A stretch of 64,000 nt of DNA from Sphingosinicella sp. CPCC 101087 (GCF_004151485.1 NZ_SBFF01000007.1:186001-250000); one strand, 5' to 3'; positions 15,498 through 24,772 are shown, numbered from the stretch's first letter. Notes: generated by a model from the sequence alone, not told the origin. Made by a program: numbers and translations.

Positions 15498-16187
15498 TCA
15501 GAAGCGCAGACCGATGCCCGCGCTCACCTGGTGCCGGCTGAGCCCTACCGCCGCGCCAGGGAGGTCCTCGTCGGCGGAGAGGAAGCGGGCGGTGCCATAG
15601 TCGGTATAGACATATTCGACCTTGCCGTAGAGGGCCGACGTGAAGGCGAGCTCCACGCCGCCGCCGAGATGATAGCCGTCGCGGGTCCGCGACGCCTCGG
15701 CGAAGTCGGCATCGAGCGGATCCTCCTCCTCGACATCGCTGTCGTAGGAGAATTCGACCTTGCCGTTCGAATAGCCGCCCTTGGCGTAGACCAGGAAGGT
15801 CGGCGAGACGGCGAAACCGGCGCGGACGCCCGCGGTGAAGTTGCGGCCGGTTCCGACGCAGCCGAGATCGTCGCCGGCGATTTCGGCGCACCGATCCATA
15901 TCGGACAGCTCGACGCCGCCATAGGCACCCAGCGTCATCCATTCGCCGACCGGAAAGTCGTAGCCGGCTTCGATCCCGTAATTGATCCCATTCTCGTCGT
16001 CGGAGACGGTCAGCAGCTCGTCGCCATCCTCGTCCTCGTCATCGTCGGGATTGGGGATCTGGGTGGAGGCCGAAACGCTCTCCCAGCCGATCCGGCCTTC
16101 GACTCGAAATCCGGTCAGGCTTTCCGCCTGGGCCGGGACGGCAAGGCTGGCCGTCGCGAGCAGGGCCGCGACAGAAATCACTTTCAT
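15498..16187 (-). CDS. Outer-membrane beta-barrel protein (OmpA-like barrel)
   Basis: 229 residues with a clear signal peptide (SLAVPAQA) and a small eight-strand barrel: alternating strands such as GINYGIEAGYDFPVG, FLVYAKGGYSNGKVEF, LYGKVEYVYTDYG and a C-terminal HQVSAGIGLRF ending in Phe, as needed for BAM-mediated insertion. An acidic loop near residue 47 (DDDEDEDGDE) and a second one (DSDVEEEDPLD) may bind divalent cations. There is no peptidoglycan-binding OmpA domain. Divergent from the ECF sigma gene, with hairpins in the gap, so the sigma factor might affect it. Confidence 0.82.
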   Translation of the reverse strand: MKVISVAALLATASLAVPAQAESLTGFRVEGRIGWESVSASTQIPNPDDDEDEDGDELLTVSDDENGINYGIEAGYDFPVGEWMTLGAYGGVELSDMDRCAEIAGDDLGCVGTGRNFTAGVRAGFAVSPTFLVYAKGGYSNGKVEFSYDSDVEEEDPLDADFAEASRTRDGYHLGGGVELAFTSALYGKVEYVYTDYGTARFLSADEDLPGAAVGLSRHQVSAGIGLRF

Positions 16188-16225
16188 GATGAACTCCCAA
16201 AAGAGCGGTTGCTAAATCCCCGGTT

Positions 16226-16290
16226 GGAGCAAGGGCAGGCGGGGGTGCCCGCCCTTGCTCCGGCTCGGTGCGGGCCCCCGATACGGGGGG
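16226..16290. repeat. Two hairpins in the divergent region between the barrel and sigma genes
   Basis: GGAGCAAGGGC (16226-16236) pairs perfectly with GCCCTTGCTCC (16251-16261) around a 14-base G-rich loop; a second hairpin CCCCC-GATAC-GGGGG follows at 16276-16290. The larger one begins 39 bp upstream of the barrel gene ATG and could be in its 5' untranslated RNA or be a protein-binding palindrome. There is no U tract, so it is not an ordinary terminator. Confidence 0.6.
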
Positions 16291-16472
16291 TGTGAATCGG
16301 GGACCCGCTCACCCTGACGACACCGGCGCGGCAAACCCGCATTCGCCCCCCTGCTCAGACGAATCGAACGGACTGGTGGACAGTCGACAGGGGCCGCCTT
16401 ATCCTCGCCGCCTCTCCTCATTCTGACGGGAAAGTGGCGGCGGTCGGCGCATTCAGCATGGCCAGGGGATCA

Positions 16473-16988
16473 ATGACGGGCACCGGCCTGGAGGCCGTGT
16501 TTCTGAACCACCGCGCGCCGCTGCTGCGGTTCCTGCGCGCGCGGGGCGCCGGCGATTCGGCCGAGGACCTGTTGCAGGAGCTGTGGATCAAGGCAGCCGC
16601 GGGCGCCTCCGGCCCGATCGCCGAGCCGCTCGCTTATCTTTACCGCACCGCGAACAATCTGATGCTCGATCGGCGGCGCTCGGAACTGCGCAGCGCCCGG
16701 CGCGACCAGGACTGGACCGACGTCACGGGCGGCGCGGTCACCGGCGTGTCGGACGCGCCTTCCGGCGAGCGGGTGCTGATCGCCCGCGAGCGGCTAGAGG
16801 CGGCCGAGACGGCCCTGAAGGCGCTCGGCGAGCGGACCGAACATGTCTTCCGCCGCTTCCGGGTGGAAGGCGTCAGCCAGCGCGAGATCGCCGACGAGCT
16901 GGGAATCAGCCTCAGCGCCGTCGAGAAGCATCTCCAGAAGGCCTATCGGGCGCTCATCGAGGTCAGGAGGCGGCTCGATGCGGAATGA
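16473..16988 (+). CDS. ECF sigma factor, FecI-type
   Basis: 171 residues from the ATG at 16473 (in-frame starts at 16434 and 16458 are less likely). Region 2 includes LLQELWIKAA and PLAYLYRTANNLMLDRRRSE; region 4 includes FRRFRVEGVSQREIADELGISLSAVEKHLQKAYRAL, a typical sigma-70 region 4 HTH. FecI-type factors are activated when a TonB receptor with an STN domain signals through FecR. The next two genes are exactly FecR and such a receptor, so this is the cytoplasmic end of the cascade. Its targets probably include its own operon. Confidence 0.9.
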   Translation: MTGTGLEAVFLNHRAPLLRFLRARGAGDSAEDLLQELWIKAAAGASGPIAEPLAYLYRTANNLMLDRRRSELRSARRDQDWTDVTGGAVTGVSDAPSGERVLIARERLEAAETALKALGERTEHVFRRFRVEGVSQREIADELGISLSAVEKHLQKAYRALIEVRRRLDAE

Positions 16989-17024
16989 GAAAGCCGGCGG
17001 CGTCATGGCACAGAGGTGGCATTG

Positions 17025-17963
17025 ATGCAGGGGACGAAGGAACGTATCGAGGAGGAGGCGATCGGCTGGGTCGTGCGGCTGCGCGATGCCGGGCCGGAGG
17101 AATGGGAGGCGTTCACCGCCTGGCTCGAGGCCGATCCCGTCCATGCCGCCGCTTATGAGGAAATGGCCCTGGCCGACGAGGATTGGGGAGGGCTCGGCCG
17201 CGCCGCGCCTTCGCCGGCGCCGGCACGCCTCGTGCGCGAAGCTCCGCCGCAGCGGCGCTGGGCATCGCGGCGGACGTTCCTCGGCGGGGCGATCGCCGCC
17301 GCCTTGGTCGGAATGATCGGCTATGGCGCCATCGGGCCGGGCGACTCCGCTTATGCCGTCGCGACCGGTGCCGGCGAGCGCCGCACCGTCACGCTGGCGG
17401 ACGGCAGCCGCATCGATCTCAACGGCGACACGCGGCTGATGCTGGACCGCGAGCGGCCGCGTTTCGCGCGAATCGAGCAAGGCGAGGCCTTGTTCACCGT
17501 CGTCCACGACGAGGCACGACCGTTCGAGGTGGCCGCGGGCGACGACCTGCTGCGCGACATGGGCACCGTGTTCAACGTGGAGCGCGATCCCGGCCTGCTC
17601 GAGGTCGGAGTCGCGGAAGGGGCGGTCGTCTTCAATCCCGACGCGGAAGCGGTTGCGATCGACCCGGGAATGGTTCTCCGGCACCGGCCCGGACAGGCGC
17701 CCGAGCTGCTCCGCCGCGAGCCGGAAGCCGTCACCGGGTGGCGGGACGGACGGCTGATTTACGCCTCGGCAACCGTCGGCGAAGTCGCCGCCGACCTCTC
17801 CCGCAATCTCGGCGTCCCGATCGCCGCCGCCCCGGAAGTGTCACGGCGCGCCTTCACCGGCGTGATCGTGCTCGAACGGGAGCCAGCAGGCGCGATCGAC
17901 CAGGCCGCCCTCGTGCTCGGAGTCGGGGCGCAGCGCTCCGGCGACGGCTGGATCCTGAAGTAA
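17025..17963 (+). CDS. FecR-type transmembrane anti-sigma/sigma regulator
   Basis: 312 residues from the ATG at 17025 (AGAGG 8 bp upstream). Domains: cytoplasmic DUF4880 (EEAIGWVVRLRD, WLEADPVHAAAYEEM, residues 8-50), a membrane segment after RRTFLGGAIAA (about 80-105), the periplasmic FecR domain (GERRTVTLADGSRIDLNGDTRL and RPFEVAAGDDLLRDMGTVFNV, about 115-200) and a C-terminal STN-like subdomain (GEVAADLSRNLGVPI). It relays the receptor signal to the sigma factor encoded just before it. The TonB receptor starts 8 bp after its stop. Confidence 0.92.
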   Translation: MQGTKERIEEEAIGWVVRLRDAGPEEWEAFTAWLEADPVHAAAYEEMALADEDWGGLGRAAPSPAPARLVREAPPQRRWASRRTFLGGAIAAALVGMIGYGAIGPGDSAYAVATGAGERRTVTLADGSRIDLNGDTRLMLDRERPRFARIEQGEALFTVVHDEARPFEVAAGDDLLRDMGTVFNVERDPGLLEVGVAEGAVVFNPDAEAVAIDPGMVLRHRPGQAPELLRREPEAVTGWRDGRLIYASATVGEVAADLSRNLGVPIAAAPEVSRRAFTGVIVLEREPAGAIDQAALVLGVGAQRSGDGWILK

Positions 17964-17971
17964 AGGAGCCG

Positions 17972-20341
17972 GTGAGACTCGCCACGACCTCGATCGCGGC
18001 CGCGGTTGCGCTGTCCCTGACATCGGCTGCCGAAGCCGCCGGGCGCCATCGGCTCGACCTGCCGGGCGGGCGGCTGGGCGACGCTATCGTCGCGCTCGGG
18101 CGCCAGGCGGGAGTCAGCATCGGCGTCTCCGATCCGCAGCTCGCCGCCGAGCCGGTTCCGGCCGTCCGAGGCCACCTCACCGTCGAGCAGGCGCTGCGGC
18201 GGATGCTCGACAGGAGCCGCGCCCGCTTCGTCGCGGTAGACGGCCGGACCTTTCGCATCGTCGCCCGTCCGGCGCGCATCGCCGGGCGACGGTCGGACCG
18301 CCCCGCGGCGCCTTCGGCTGGTCCGCCGCCACCGCCGCTCGTGCTCGACGAGGCGATCGTCGTCACCGGAACGCGGCGGCCGGTGCGGCTCTCATCCTAT
18401 TCCGGCGGCGCCTATATCGTCGGTGGGGAGGATCCCGAGCTTCGGCAGGGCTTGCGGGGCAGCGATGCCCTTGTGTCGCGCCTGCCGGTGGTCGCGTCGA
18501 CGCATCTCGGCCCCGGGCGCAACAAATTGTTCATCCGCGGGATCGCCGATTCGAGCTTCAGCGGATCGATCCAGGCGACCACCGGCCAGTATCTCGGAGA
18601 GACGCGGCTCAACTATAACGCGCCGGACCCCGACCTGCGTCTCTACGACGTCGAACGGATCGAAATCCTGCAGGGGCCGCAAGGGACGCTCTACGGCGCC
18701 GGATCGCTGGGCGGGATCATCCGCGTCATGCCCAACGCACCGCGCACCGACCGGGTGGAGGGCACGGTGTCGCTGGGCGCTTCGCTGACCCAGCATGGCG
18801 ACCCGGGTGCCGACGGTGCGGCGATGCTGAACCTGCCGCTGGTCGACGACCGGATCGGTTTTCGGGCCGTCGCTTATGCGTCGACGGAGGGCGGCTATGT
18901 CGACGATGCCGGCCGCAAGCTCGAGGACGTGAATCGGGTCCGGATCCAGGGCGGCCGGGCGGCGCTTCGGCTGGAATCGGAGGGCGGATGGACGGTGGAC
19001 TTCGGTACCGCCGCCCAGCGGATCAGGGGCGAGGACGGCCAGTACGCGGACCGCGATGCGCCGCCGCTGACTCGCGAGAGCGCCATCGCGCAGCCGTTCC
19101 GGAGCGACTATCTCCTCGGCGACGTCACGATCCGCAAGGATTGGGGCGAGGTCAGCTTCGTCAGCTCGCTGGGCCTGGTCAGGCAGAAGATCGAGGAAAC
19201 CTACGATTCGACCGTCTTCGGAGGCGATCCGCGGGTCTTCATCCAGGAGAATGAGACCACCCTCATCGCGGCCGAGAGCCGGCTGTCGGGAACCGGCGGG
19301 CCGCTGGTCGACTGGGTCATCGGCACCAGCCTTGTGAGCAACGAGACGCAGCATCGGCGCCAGTTCGGCCCTGTCGCCGGGCCGGAGCTTCTGCCCGGCG
19401 TGACCAACGAGGTGCGCGAGGCGGCAGCGTTCGGCGAGGCGCGCGTCGCGCTAGCGCCGGGGATCACCTTCACCGGGGGCGGACGGCTCGCCCATGCGCT
19501 CGTCTCCGGCGCCTCGCTCGGGGAATTCAGGCTCGTGCTGGAGCCGCTCAGCGGCCCCAAGGCGGACCGCAGCCAGACCGTCTTCCTGCCTTCGGCCGGT
19601 TTGGCTGCCGAGATCAATCCGCGGCTGAGCCTGTTCGCGCGCTATCAGGAGAGCTTCCGCCCCGGCGGCCTGGCCGTCTCGGGCGATTTCATCCGGCGCT
19701 TCCGAAGCGACGACGTTGCGACCCTCGAAGCTGGGATACGCTACGGCCAGCCGGGCCGCGGACGGTTCGACGCCTCGGCCTCCGTCGCCTATACGCGCTG
19801 GAGCGATATCCAGGCCGACACGGTGACGATCGAGGGCTTCCCGACCACCGCCAATATCGGCGACGGGCGAATCTATTCGCTGGACATGCGGATCGGATGG
19901 CGGCCGCTGTCCGGACTCGAGCTCGAAGCCGCCGCGCTGCTGAACGACAGCCGGGTCAGCAACCCGGCGCCCAGCATCGTGATCTCGCCCAATTTTCCGC
20001 TTCCCAACGTGGCCGACTTCACCGGGCGGCTCGGCGCCGAATATCATGCCGCTTTGGCCGACCGGCTCGACCTCAGCCTGTCCGCCGCGGCACGCTATGT
20101 CGGCGAATCGGTGCTCGGCGTCGGGCCCGTGCTGGGAGAGGAGCAGGGCGAATATGTCGACGTGAGCCTCGGCGCCCGCCTCGACCGTGGCCCGCATTCG
20201 CTTTCGCTCACCGTCACCAACCTTCTCGACGAGGTCGGCAACCGCTTCGCGGTCGGATCGCCTTTCACCCTGATCGAGCAGAGGCAGATCACGCCGCTGC
20301 GGCCGCGAACCGTACGTCTGGGCTGGCAGCTCAGATTCTAA
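17972..20341 (+). CDS. TonB-dependent transducer with STN domain
   Basis: 789 residues from the GTG at 17972 (AGGAG site). A signal peptide (ALSLTSAAEAA) is followed by an STN signalling domain (LPGGRLGDAIVALGRQAGVSI ... RMLDRSRARF, about 28-90), a Pro-rich linker, a TonB-box-like DEAIVVTGTR, the plug (FIRGIADSSFSGS, VERIEILQGPQGTLYGAGSLGG) and a barrel ending in VRLGWQLRF. The STN domain contacts FecR, so ligand binding outside the cell both drives uptake and switches on the sigma factor. The ligand is unknown; no transporter or catabolic genes are nearby to indicate it. Confidence 0.92.
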   Translation: MRLATTSIAAAVALSLTSAAEAAGRHRLDLPGGRLGDAIVALGRQAGVSIGVSDPQLAAEPVPAVRGHLTVEQALRRMLDRSRARFVAVDGRTFRIVARPARIAGRRSDRPAAPSAGPPPPPLVLDEAIVVTGTRRPVRLSSYSGGAYIVGGEDPELRQGLRGSDALVSRLPVVASTHLGPGRNKLFIRGIADSSFSGSIQATTGQYLGETRLNYNAPDPDLRLYDVERIEILQGPQGTLYGAGSLGGIIRVMPNAPRTDRVEGTVSLGASLTQHGDPGADGAAMLNLPLVDDRIGFRAVAYASTEGGYVDDAGRKLEDVNRVRIQGGRAALRLESEGGWTVDFGTAAQRIRGEDGQYADRDAPPLTRESAIAQPFRSDYLLGDVTIRKDWGEVSFVSSLGLVRQKIEETYDSTVFGGDPRVFIQENETTLIAAESRLSGTGGPLVDWVIGTSLVSNETQHRRQFGPVAGPELLPGVTNEVREAAAFGEARVALAPGITFTGGGRLAHALVSGASLGEFRLVLEPLSGPKADRSQTVFLPSAGLAAEINPRLSLFARYQESFRPGGLAVSGDFIRRFRSDDVATLEAGIRYGQPGRGRFDASASVAYTRWSDIQADTVTIEGFPTTANIGDGRIYSLDMRIGWRPLSGLELEAAALLNDSRVSNPAPSIVISPNFPLPNVADFTGRLGAEYHAALADRLDLSLSAAARYVGESVLGVGPVLGEEQGEYVDVSLGARLDRGPHSLSLTVTNLLDEVGNRFAVGSPFTLIEQRQITPLRPRTVRLGWQLRF

Positions 20342-20351
20342 GCTGATCGAG

Positions 20352-20369
20352 TCCTTCCTGTCGGAAGGA
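20352..20369 (+). terminator. Hairpin after the Fec-type operon
   Basis: TCCTTCC-TGTC-GGAAGGA forms a 7-bp stem with a 4-base loop 11 bp after the receptor stop. There is no following U tract, so intrinsic termination would be weak; it may only protect the 3' end. Confidence 0.4.
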
Positions 20370-20493
20370 GGGCCTGACCTCCCGATGCGAAAATCCTTAC
20401 ATCTCGCGGTGCGGGTCTCCTCCCTTCGCGCCGTCTCCCGCTCGAATGCGCCGTCTTTCCGTGCGGCATCGAAGAGCGAGGGGAACCCACCGA

Positions 20494-23400
20494 ATGCGTC
20501 ACCTGCTGGCCTGCACCTGCCTGACTCCGGCCCTGTTGGCCTTTGCCGGCACCGCTCAAGCCGAGCGCGTCATCAACTCCGACATCACGACGCCGGTGCG
20601 CACGTCCACCGCGACCAACGGCTCGCCCGACGACATCGAAGTCACCGACGACGGCTCGATCGTTCTCGGCTCCGGCACGGCGATCACCATCGACAGCAAC
20701 AATGACGTCGAGAATGACGGCGAGATCGAAATCGAGGACGCAAGCGATGCGACCGGCATCCTCGCCCAGCCGGGGCGGACGGGCAACATCACCAACTCCG
20801 GCACGATCTCGATCATCGAGGACTATACGGCCGAGGACGATGACGACGACGACGACCTGGACGGGCCGTTCGCCACGGTAAGGCGCAATCACGGGATCCG
20901 GATCGCCCCGGGCGGGACGTTCACCGGAAACGTGGCCAATAGCGGGGCGATCACCGTCGAAGGCAATGACTCGGCGGCCATCGCGCTCGACAGCGCGCTC
21001 GCAGGATCGCTCAGCCACAGCGGCGCCATCACCGTCCTGGGCGACGACTCGGAAGGTATCAGAGCGGGCAATGTCAGCGGCGACGTGACCATCAACGGGA
21101 CGATCGGCGTTCGGGGCAAGAATTCGGTCGCTGTCGCGCTGGGCGGCGATATTGGCGGCGCGCTGGTCTTCCAGGGCACGATCACGACCACCGGCTACCG
21201 CACCACGACCGTGCCGGCCGATACGGACGATCTCGATGCCGACGACCTGCTGCAGGGCGGGTCAGCGGTCATCATCGGCGGCGACGTCGACGGCGGCATC
21301 CATCTCGCGGCGCCGCCGCCCGACCTCGACGAGGACGAGGATGACGAGGATGACGACGGGGTCGACGACGCCGAGGAAGGCACCGCCAACATCACGGCTT
21401 ATGGCAAGGCTCCGGCCATGCGGATCGGTGCCGCCGATCGTGCGGTCACGATCGGGGCAGTGGAAGGCGCCGACGGAGGCCATGGCCTGGTCATCGACGG
21501 ATTGATCGCCGGCCACGGCCTCTATGAAGGCGTCGACGGCAACGGCCTGGTGATCGGCGGTCTGGGCGGCGACGTCACCATCGTCGGCGGGATGACGGTC
21601 AACGGCGTGGTGAGCGCGAGCGCGAACGACGCCAGCGCGACGGCGATCCGGATCGGCGCCGGGGCGACCGTCGCGGAGATCGAGATCAATGGCGCCGTCT
21701 CGGCGGAAGCGGGAACCGGAAGGGGCCTGACCGGCACTGCCATTCGGATCGAGGACGGCGCCAACGTGTCGACCATCCGCAACACCGGGACGATCGTGGC
21801 GGGCGCCGGCAAGGATGCGGTCGCGACCGCCATCGTCGATCGTTCGGGCGGCGTCGGCCTGGTCGAGAATAGCGGCTTGATTCGCGCCACCGGAGAGCCC
21901 GGATCGGCGATCGCAATCGACTTGCGCGCCAACGGATCGGGCGCGATAGTGCGCCAGCTCGAGGCGGAGGAGGATGCGGACGCGCCGCGGATCGCCGGCG
22001 ACCTGCTGTTCGGGGCCGGCGACGACCTGCTCGACGTCGCCGACGGCACGATCGCCGGGACGACCCGGTTCGGCGCCGGCGACGACCGGCTCGTCCTTGC
22101 CGGAGACGCCGCTTATACCGGCGCCGTCGAGTTCGGTGCCGGATCGAATGCGATGACGCTGACCGGAACGTCCGCCTTTGGAGGAAGCGCCGACTTCGGC
22201 GGCGTCTCGGGAACGCTCATGATCGGCGACGATGCCCGGTTCGAAGGCTCGCTCGCCGGCAGTACGGGGCTTGCCGTTACCGTCGACGGCGGCCGCTTCG
22301 CGGTCACCGGTACCGGTCGGGTCGATCTCGCCTCGCTGGCGGTCAGCGACGGCGGAGCAATCGGCATCAGCATCGACGCGGCCGGCAATGCGAGCACGCT
22401 TTTCGACGTCGCCGGCGAGGCCAGCTTCGGCGAGGGCTCCGAGCTGCAGGTCCGGCTCAACAGCATCGGCGGATCGGAAGGTCGCTACGTCTTCCTGGAA
22501 GCCGGCTCGATCAGCGGCGCCGACAATCTCGAATTCGACGATTCGACGCTTCCGTTCCTGTTCGGCGGCACCGTCGAGGCGGAGGAGGGGGGCGAGCTCG
22601 CCGTCACCATCTCCCGCAAGACGGCGCAGCAGCTCGGGCTGAACGATTCGTCCAGCCGGGCCTATGACGCCATCTTCGCGGCGCTCGACGCCGATGCCGA
22701 GATCGGCAGCGTGTTCCTCGCCATCGAGGATGCCGAGACGGTCCAGGCGCAGTTCGCGCAGATGCTGCCCGATCATGCCGGCGGCGTGTTCGAGACGGTG
22801 ACCCTCGGCTCGCGCGCCACCGCCCGCTTCCTCGCCGATCCACGCGCGCCGTTGGCGGATCTCGGCGCCGGCTGGGGCTTCTGGCTGCAGCAGGTCGGCT
22901 GGGGCACTTCCAAGGACCTCGGCGACACCGCCTCCTACGACGTGACGGGGTGGGGCGCCTCGGGAGGCGCCGAGCGCAGCGTCGGCGATATCGGAAGCTT
23001 CGGCGCTTCCGTCGCCTACCTCAACGGGCGCGACGCGGACGGCGAGAACGATAACGAGGTCCGATCCGAGCAGTTCGAACTGGCCGGCTATTGGCGCGGC
23101 CAATGGGGTGGGCTGCGCGCCCATGCACGGGCCTCCGCCGCGATGATCGACTTCAGCGGCAAGCGCTTCTTCGAAGGCGTCGGCCTGGACGGCGATACGG
23201 TGACGCGTACCACCCGCGGAAGCTGGAACGGCGAGCTTTACTCGTTGGCGGCCGGGCTTTCCTACGAGATGCGTTTCGGCCGGATGACGCTGCGGCCCGC
23301 GGCGGCGATCGACTATTACCGGTTGAGCGAGGACGGCTATACCGAGGAGGGCGGCGGCGAATCCTTCGACCTGATCGTCGAGAGCCGGACCAGCGACGAA

Positions 23401-23712
23401 CTGGCCGCGGCTGCGACGCTGACGCTGGGTTATGATTTCGGCAGCCTTACCCGGGAGGGCACCTGGTTCCGCACCGAAATCGAGGGCGGCCGACGCCAGA
23501 TCCTGGGCGGCGAGCTCGGCGCAACCACTGCCCGGTTCGGGGACGGCGACCCGTTCACGCTGCTTCCCGAAGATAGGACCGACGGCTGGACCGGAAGCCT
23601 TCGCGCGGTAGGCGGGAACGGCGCCACCCAGATCGGCGCCGAGGTGCATGCCGAAGAGCAGAACGGGCGGGCGTCGGTCGCCCTCCGGCTGTCGGTCGGA
23701 ATCGGCTTCTGA
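20494..23712 (+). CDS. Autotransporter (type V secretion) with acidic passenger
   Basis: 1072 residues from the ATG at 20494, preceded by GAGGGGAA. Signal peptide to about residue 25 (ending GTAQA), then a long beta-helical passenger of short valine/glycine repeats (NSGTISI, NSGAITV, INGTIGV and similar). It has an Asp run near 115, an Asp/Glu-rich loop with DDDGVDDAEEG near 285-300 and RTX-like GAGDD turns near 507 and 527, all suggesting calcium binding. From about 790 (GWGFWLQQVGWG) a 12-strand autotransporter barrel runs to the C-terminal Phe. It sits 150 bp after the Fec-type receptor; I see no catalytic triad, so it is more likely an adhesin or surface-layer-like protein than a protease. 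Confidence 0.87.
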   Translation: MRHLLACTCLTPALLAFAGTAQAERVINSDITTPVRTSTATNGSPDDIEVTDDGSIVLGSGTAITIDSNNDVENDGEIEIEDASDATGILAQPGRTGNITNSGTISIIEDYTAEDDDDDDDLDGPFATVRRNHGIRIAPGGTFTGNVANSGAITVEGNDSAAIALDSALAGSLSHSGAITVLGDDSEGIRAGNVSGDVTINGTIGVRGKNSVAVALGGDIGGALVFQGTITTTGYRTTTVPADTDDLDADDLLQGGSAVIIGGDVDGGIHLAAPPPDLDEDEDDEDDDGVDDAEEGTANITAYGKAPAMRIGAADRAVTIGAVEGADGGHGLVIDGLIAGHGLYEGVDGNGLVIGGLGGDVTIVGGMTVNGVVSASANDASATAIRIGAGATVAEIEINGAVSAEAGTGRGLTGTAIRIEDGANVSTIRNTGTIVAGAGKDAVATAIVDRSGGVGLVENSGLIRATGEPGSAIAIDLRANGSGAIVRQLEAEEDADAPRIAGDLLFGAGDDLLDVADGTIAGTTRFGAGDDRLVLAGDAAYTGAVEFGAGSNAMTLTGTSAFGGSADFGGVSGTLMIGDDARFEGSLAGSTGLAVTVDGGRFAVTGTGRVDLASLAVSDGGAIGISIDAAGNASTLFDVAGEASFGEGSELQVRLNSIGGSEGRYVFLEAGSISGADNLEFDDSTLPFLFGGTVEAEEGGELAVTISRKTAQQLGLNDSSSRAYDAIFAALDADAEIGSVFLAIEDAETVQAQFAQMLPDHAGGVFETVTLGSRATARFLADPRAPLADLGAGWGFWLQQVGWGTSKDLGDTASYDVTGWGASGGAERSVGDIGSFGASVAYLNGRDADGENDNEVRSEQFELAGYWRGQWGGLRAHARASAAMIDFSGKRFFEGVGLDGDTVTRTTRGSWNGELYSLAAGLSYEMRFGRMTLRPAAAIDYYRLSEDGYTEEGGGESFDLIVESRTSDELAAAATLTLGYDFGSLTREGTWFRTEIEGGRRQILGGELGATTARFGDGDPFTLLPEDRTDGWTGSLRAVGGNGATQIGAEVHAEEQNGRASVALRLSVGIGF

Positions 23713-24129
23713 CGACGAGCGCTGGCCGGCGGGCCGAACTCGCCGGCCAGGCCGTGGCGCGTGGCAAGCTGGAGCGATGCTCATCGTCCATCGATCATGC
23801 CCGGGGGCGCTACGGGATATGCCGCGAAGGTCGGGAGTGGCCTTCCGACCGGGCAGGCTGATCGGTCGAAGGTCGATTTTCCGCCGCCGGCCATGGATCC
23901 CGATCACGATCCGAGGCGTTCTATCCGCGCCCTGACTCCGAAGCGCCAGGTCCAACGACCCGCTCGTGCCTTGTTCCGCCTGTCCCGGATCCGAAACGGT
24001 CCGTGGCCGCGACGTTGCGCGCGCACGACGGTGCGAGGCCGCAAGCCGGAACGCCGGAAGCTAAGACTCTGTTTCGATTGAGCCGGGCCGCGTTCCGCAC
24101 CCCGGAAATTCTCGCAACGGAGTCCATTC
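23713..24129. other. Intergenic region with a terminator-like hairpin
   Basis: Apart from the hairpin at 23722-23750 just after the autotransporter, no gene, tRNA or repeat is evident. Open frames across this stretch have no recognisable features. It must contain the promoter of the EF-hand gene. Confidence 0.5.
23722..23750 (+). terminator. Strong hairpin after the autotransporter gene
   Basis: CTGGCCGGCG (23722-23731) and CGCCGGCCAG (23741-23750) form a perfect 10-bp stem with a 9-base loop, 9 bp past the stop. It lacks a U tract; it may end transcription together with Rho or stabilise the mRNA. Confidence 0.5.
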
Positions 24130-24615
24130 ATGTCTCGAATTGCCTTACTGACCGGCCTTGCCGTGCTGGCCGCGCCTGTCGCAGCCCAGCCGGCCGAGGA
24201 TCCCGCCGCCGATCCAAGCGGCTCTCCGCAAACGACCCAGCCGCAATCGCCGCCTCCAGAGGCGACGCCGCCGAGCGAAATGCAGCCGCCGTCGAGCGAT
24301 ATGCAGCCGCCCGCGGGCGCCGACCCGCAAACGCCGCCTTCGTCCACGCCCAGCCCCGGCCAGGGACGGCCCGCCACGCCCGAGGAAGTGGGGTCGCTGG
24401 TCCAGGGCGAGTTCCCGACCCGGGATTCGGACGGCGACGGAAGCCTCAACCAGGCGGAATTCTCCACCTGGCTGGGCGAGCTGGTTGCGCGTTCTCCCAG
24501 CGGAAGTCCGCCGACCGAAGAGCAGATCGCCTCTGCGTTCACGCAGACCGACGCGGACGGCAACGGTTCGATCAGCCCGAGCGAAATGACCGCGCTGCTG
24601 GCACGGTCGCGCTAG
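24130..24615 (+). CDS. Secreted EF-hand domain protein
   Basis: 161 residues. A signal peptide ([11 protein letters not shown]) is followed by a Pro/Ser/Gln-rich low-complexity linker (about 25-85) and two EF-hands: [13 protein letters not shown] and [14 protein letters not shown], both with a full set of calcium-ligating positions. Such small periplasmic or cell-surface proteins are common in sphingomonads; a role as calcium sensor or buffer is inferred. It follows the acidic autotransporter, which may also bind calcium, but nothing in the sequence links their expression. Confidence 0.85.
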   Translation: MSRIALLTGLAVLAAPVAAQPAEDPAADPSGSPQTTQPQSPPPEATPPSEMQPPSSDMQPPAGADPQTPPSSTPSPGQGRPATPEEVGSLVQGEFPTRDSDGDGSLNQAEFSTWLGELVARSPSGSPPTEEQIASAFTQTDADGNGSISPSEMTALLARSR

Positions 24616-24711
24616 AGGCGCCCGCGAGCCTGGTTCGCGCCGTCTGGCGCGAGGGGACCGGGCTCTTGCGTGCCCCGCAGCTGCGAAGCGGACGCGGAGG
24701 CGGGGCGCCAA

Positions 24712-24748
24712 GGGGCGGGGCAGGCGGATATCCCGCTTGCCCCGCCCC
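24712..24748. repeat. Long hairpin upstream of recR
   Basis: GGGGCGGGGCAGGCGG (24712-24727) pairs with CCGCTTGCCCCGCCCC (24733-24748) with one mismatch around a 5-base centre. It lies between the EF-hand and recR genes and overlaps the candidate recR -35 region. There is no U tract on either strand. It could be a Rho-dependent 3' end of the EF-hand transcript. Confidence 0.5.
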
Positions 24749-24772
24749 GCCTCCTCCCCATATCCGTGCGCT

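Noticed and set aside
17183-17971. A much longer N-terminus for the STN-TonB receptor (1052 residues)
   Set aside because: This part overlaps fecR in another frame and reads as Arg-rich noise; the signal peptide starts at the GTG 17972.
21262-23955. An 897-residue minus-strand protein opposite the autotransporter
   Set aside because: Low-complexity shadow with no domain; the plus-strand frame has signal peptide, passenger and barrel.
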